The translations under genes were made by a program, and so were the position numbers. DNA of 61,712 nt from Candidatus Bathyarchaeota archaeon (GTDB taxonomy: Archaea > Thermoproteota > Bathyarchaeia > Bathyarchaeales > Bathycorpusculaceae): positions 1 through 61,712 of the forward strand of contig JAOZHX010000007.1 in assembly GCA_026014665.1 (NCBI GenBank). Reading direction: 5' to 3'. The notes beneath the pieces are model-generated. The model had not been told where the DNA came from. It worked only from the letters and a program-made list of their open reading frames with translations, and did no database searches. Of this stretch, positions 60,775 through 61,712 are shown piece after piece (position 1 is the first letter of the stretch; each line of letters starts with the position of its first letter).

Positions 60775-61712
60775 TGGCCCGAACAACGCCACGCTGTCTG
60801 GAGGATGGCTCGGCTTGAGAGCCGAAGAAGGGCGCGGCAAGCCGCGATACCGCCTCGGGTAAGCGCAAGCAGCCTTAGAACCGAGGATACCCGAATGAGA
60901 CTTCTCATCGACTCTTCGGAGTCGTTGCTCCTTTATGGAGCGGGAACTCCCCGAACGGAAGCATCTTAGTAGGGGAAGGAAAAGAAACCAACACGGGATT
61001 CCCTTAGTAGCAGCGAGCGAAATGGGAAAAGTCCAAACCGAATTCCGCAAGGAAACTTGTGGGAGATGTAGGGTTAAGGGCCTTGCTTCCTCTTCGCTGG
61101 CTAAGCTGAAGTGGCCTGAAAAGGCCCGCCAAAGAGGGTGACAGCCCCGTAAACGTAAACCAGAAAGAGCTGAGCGAGAGTCCCAGACTACCGCACCATG
61201 GTTTTGGTGCGGAAAGTTGGAAGTCACCAACTTCCAAGACTAAATACACCTCAAGACCGATAGCGCACTAGTACGGTGACGGAAAACTGAAAAGTACCCC
61301 GGAATGGGGGTGAAAAGTGCCTGAAACCAGACAGTTACAGACGTGCGAGGCCCAGAAGATTAGATGCCATCCAAAGGAGACCGTTGTGAAGCGGCAGTAC
61401 GAGGAAGGCGGATCAGGGTTTCGCGTTCCGTCTAGAAACACGGGCCGGGGAGTTTATAGTTATGGCAAGCCTAAAAGTAAAAACTTGTAAGCGCAGGGAA
61501 ACCAACAAGCACGCAACTCCGTAAGGAGCCAGGTGCAGGGTCTGAAAGGGCCCGCAGTCATAACTATACATACTAGAAACCAGACGATCTAGCCTTGGGC
61601 AGGGCGAAGCTAGGCGAAAGCCTAGTGGAGGCTCGAAAGGGTTCTGACGTGCAATTCGTTCCCCAGACCTGGGGCTAGGGGCTAAAGACCAATCTAGTCT
61701 GGTGATAGCTAG
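60775..61712 (+). rRNA. 23S rRNA, 5' part (partial)
   Basis: From about 60775 the sequence shows the conserved 23S 5' domain: GGATGGCTCGGCTTGAGAGC, then CCGAAGAAGGGCGCGGCAAG, at about 60800-60840. The 5' end is approximate. The gene continues past the window. There is no 16S upstream. Reading frames in this span are shadows. Confidence 0.95.

Noticed and set aside
60682..61249. Long frames on both strands in the last kilobase
   Set aside because: They lie in the 23S rRNA gene and its leader; the sequence matches conserved rRNA.

Overview
This is archaeal chromosome, most likely from a Bathyarchaeia-like member of the Thermoproteota. That lineage call is an inference from gene content. The archaeal markers are an rRNA 3' end carrying the anti-Shine-Dalgarno sequence, ribosomal protein L37e, an Sm-like protein, a PUA/MCT-1-type protein, an aRF1-family protein, AbrB-PhoU phosphate regulators, form III RuBisCO with AMP phosphorylase, RtcB, and TATA-type promoters. 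The window opens inside the 3' end of a 16S rRNA gene and closes inside the 5' part of a 23S rRNA gene on the same strand. The two are about 60 kb apart and the 23S has its own promoter, so the rRNA genes are unlinked here.

Layout. 0.4-7.2 kb: a small membrane protein coupled to a winged-helix regulator, a GT87-like membrane protein, an lsm-rpl37e operon, a DedA-like protein, a PUA protein and a HAD phosphatase. 7.3-14.7 kb: a phosphate island with a 56-aa cysteine-rich protein, two pstS genes, an AbrB-PhoU regulator and pstCAB-phoU, with related promoter/operator motifs. 14.8-17.6 kb: a regulator, a cytosolic HtrA protease and a cell-surface protein. 17.6-20.8 kb: a decay zone around tRNA(CAU), with a VapC remnant, a cupin gene with a stop codon and a frameshifted flavodoxin. 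21-31 kb: zinc-ribbon and transglutaminase-like proteins, a flippase, a large sensor kinase, and an MBL-fold hydrolase with the RNA ligase RtcB. 31-39.5 kb: a probable structured RNA, a Vsr-like nuclease, thioredoxin reductase, a double solute-binding/Cache protein and a proton-pump-type P-ATPase.

39.6-43.0 kb: the nickel-pincer cofactor genes larE, larC and larB are flanked on both sides by two related RNA-like elements of about 150 nt in the same orientation. Each has the same TATA-like promoter about 31 nt upstream and a matching long-range stem structure. I recognise no known family in them. 43.3-46.2 kb: form III RuBisCO is divergent from AMP phosphorylase, pointing to the archaeal AMP/nucleoside salvage route. 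46.2-53.6 kb: membrane and surface proteins, one visibly disrupted, and two TIM-barrel-like proteins. 53.9-60.3 kb: an inositol monophosphatase/FBPase and a phosphoesterase, a tRNA-Arg(CCU) with an insert of about 53 nt in its D-loop, an aRF1-like protein that keeps GGQ but lacks NIKS, and a second proton-type P-ATPase.

Four genes carry stops or frameshifts. If this is a metagenome assembly, some of these could be consensus errors rather than true decay. A dispersed GT-rich repeat of about 200 bp occurs at 5.56 kb and 48.03 kb.
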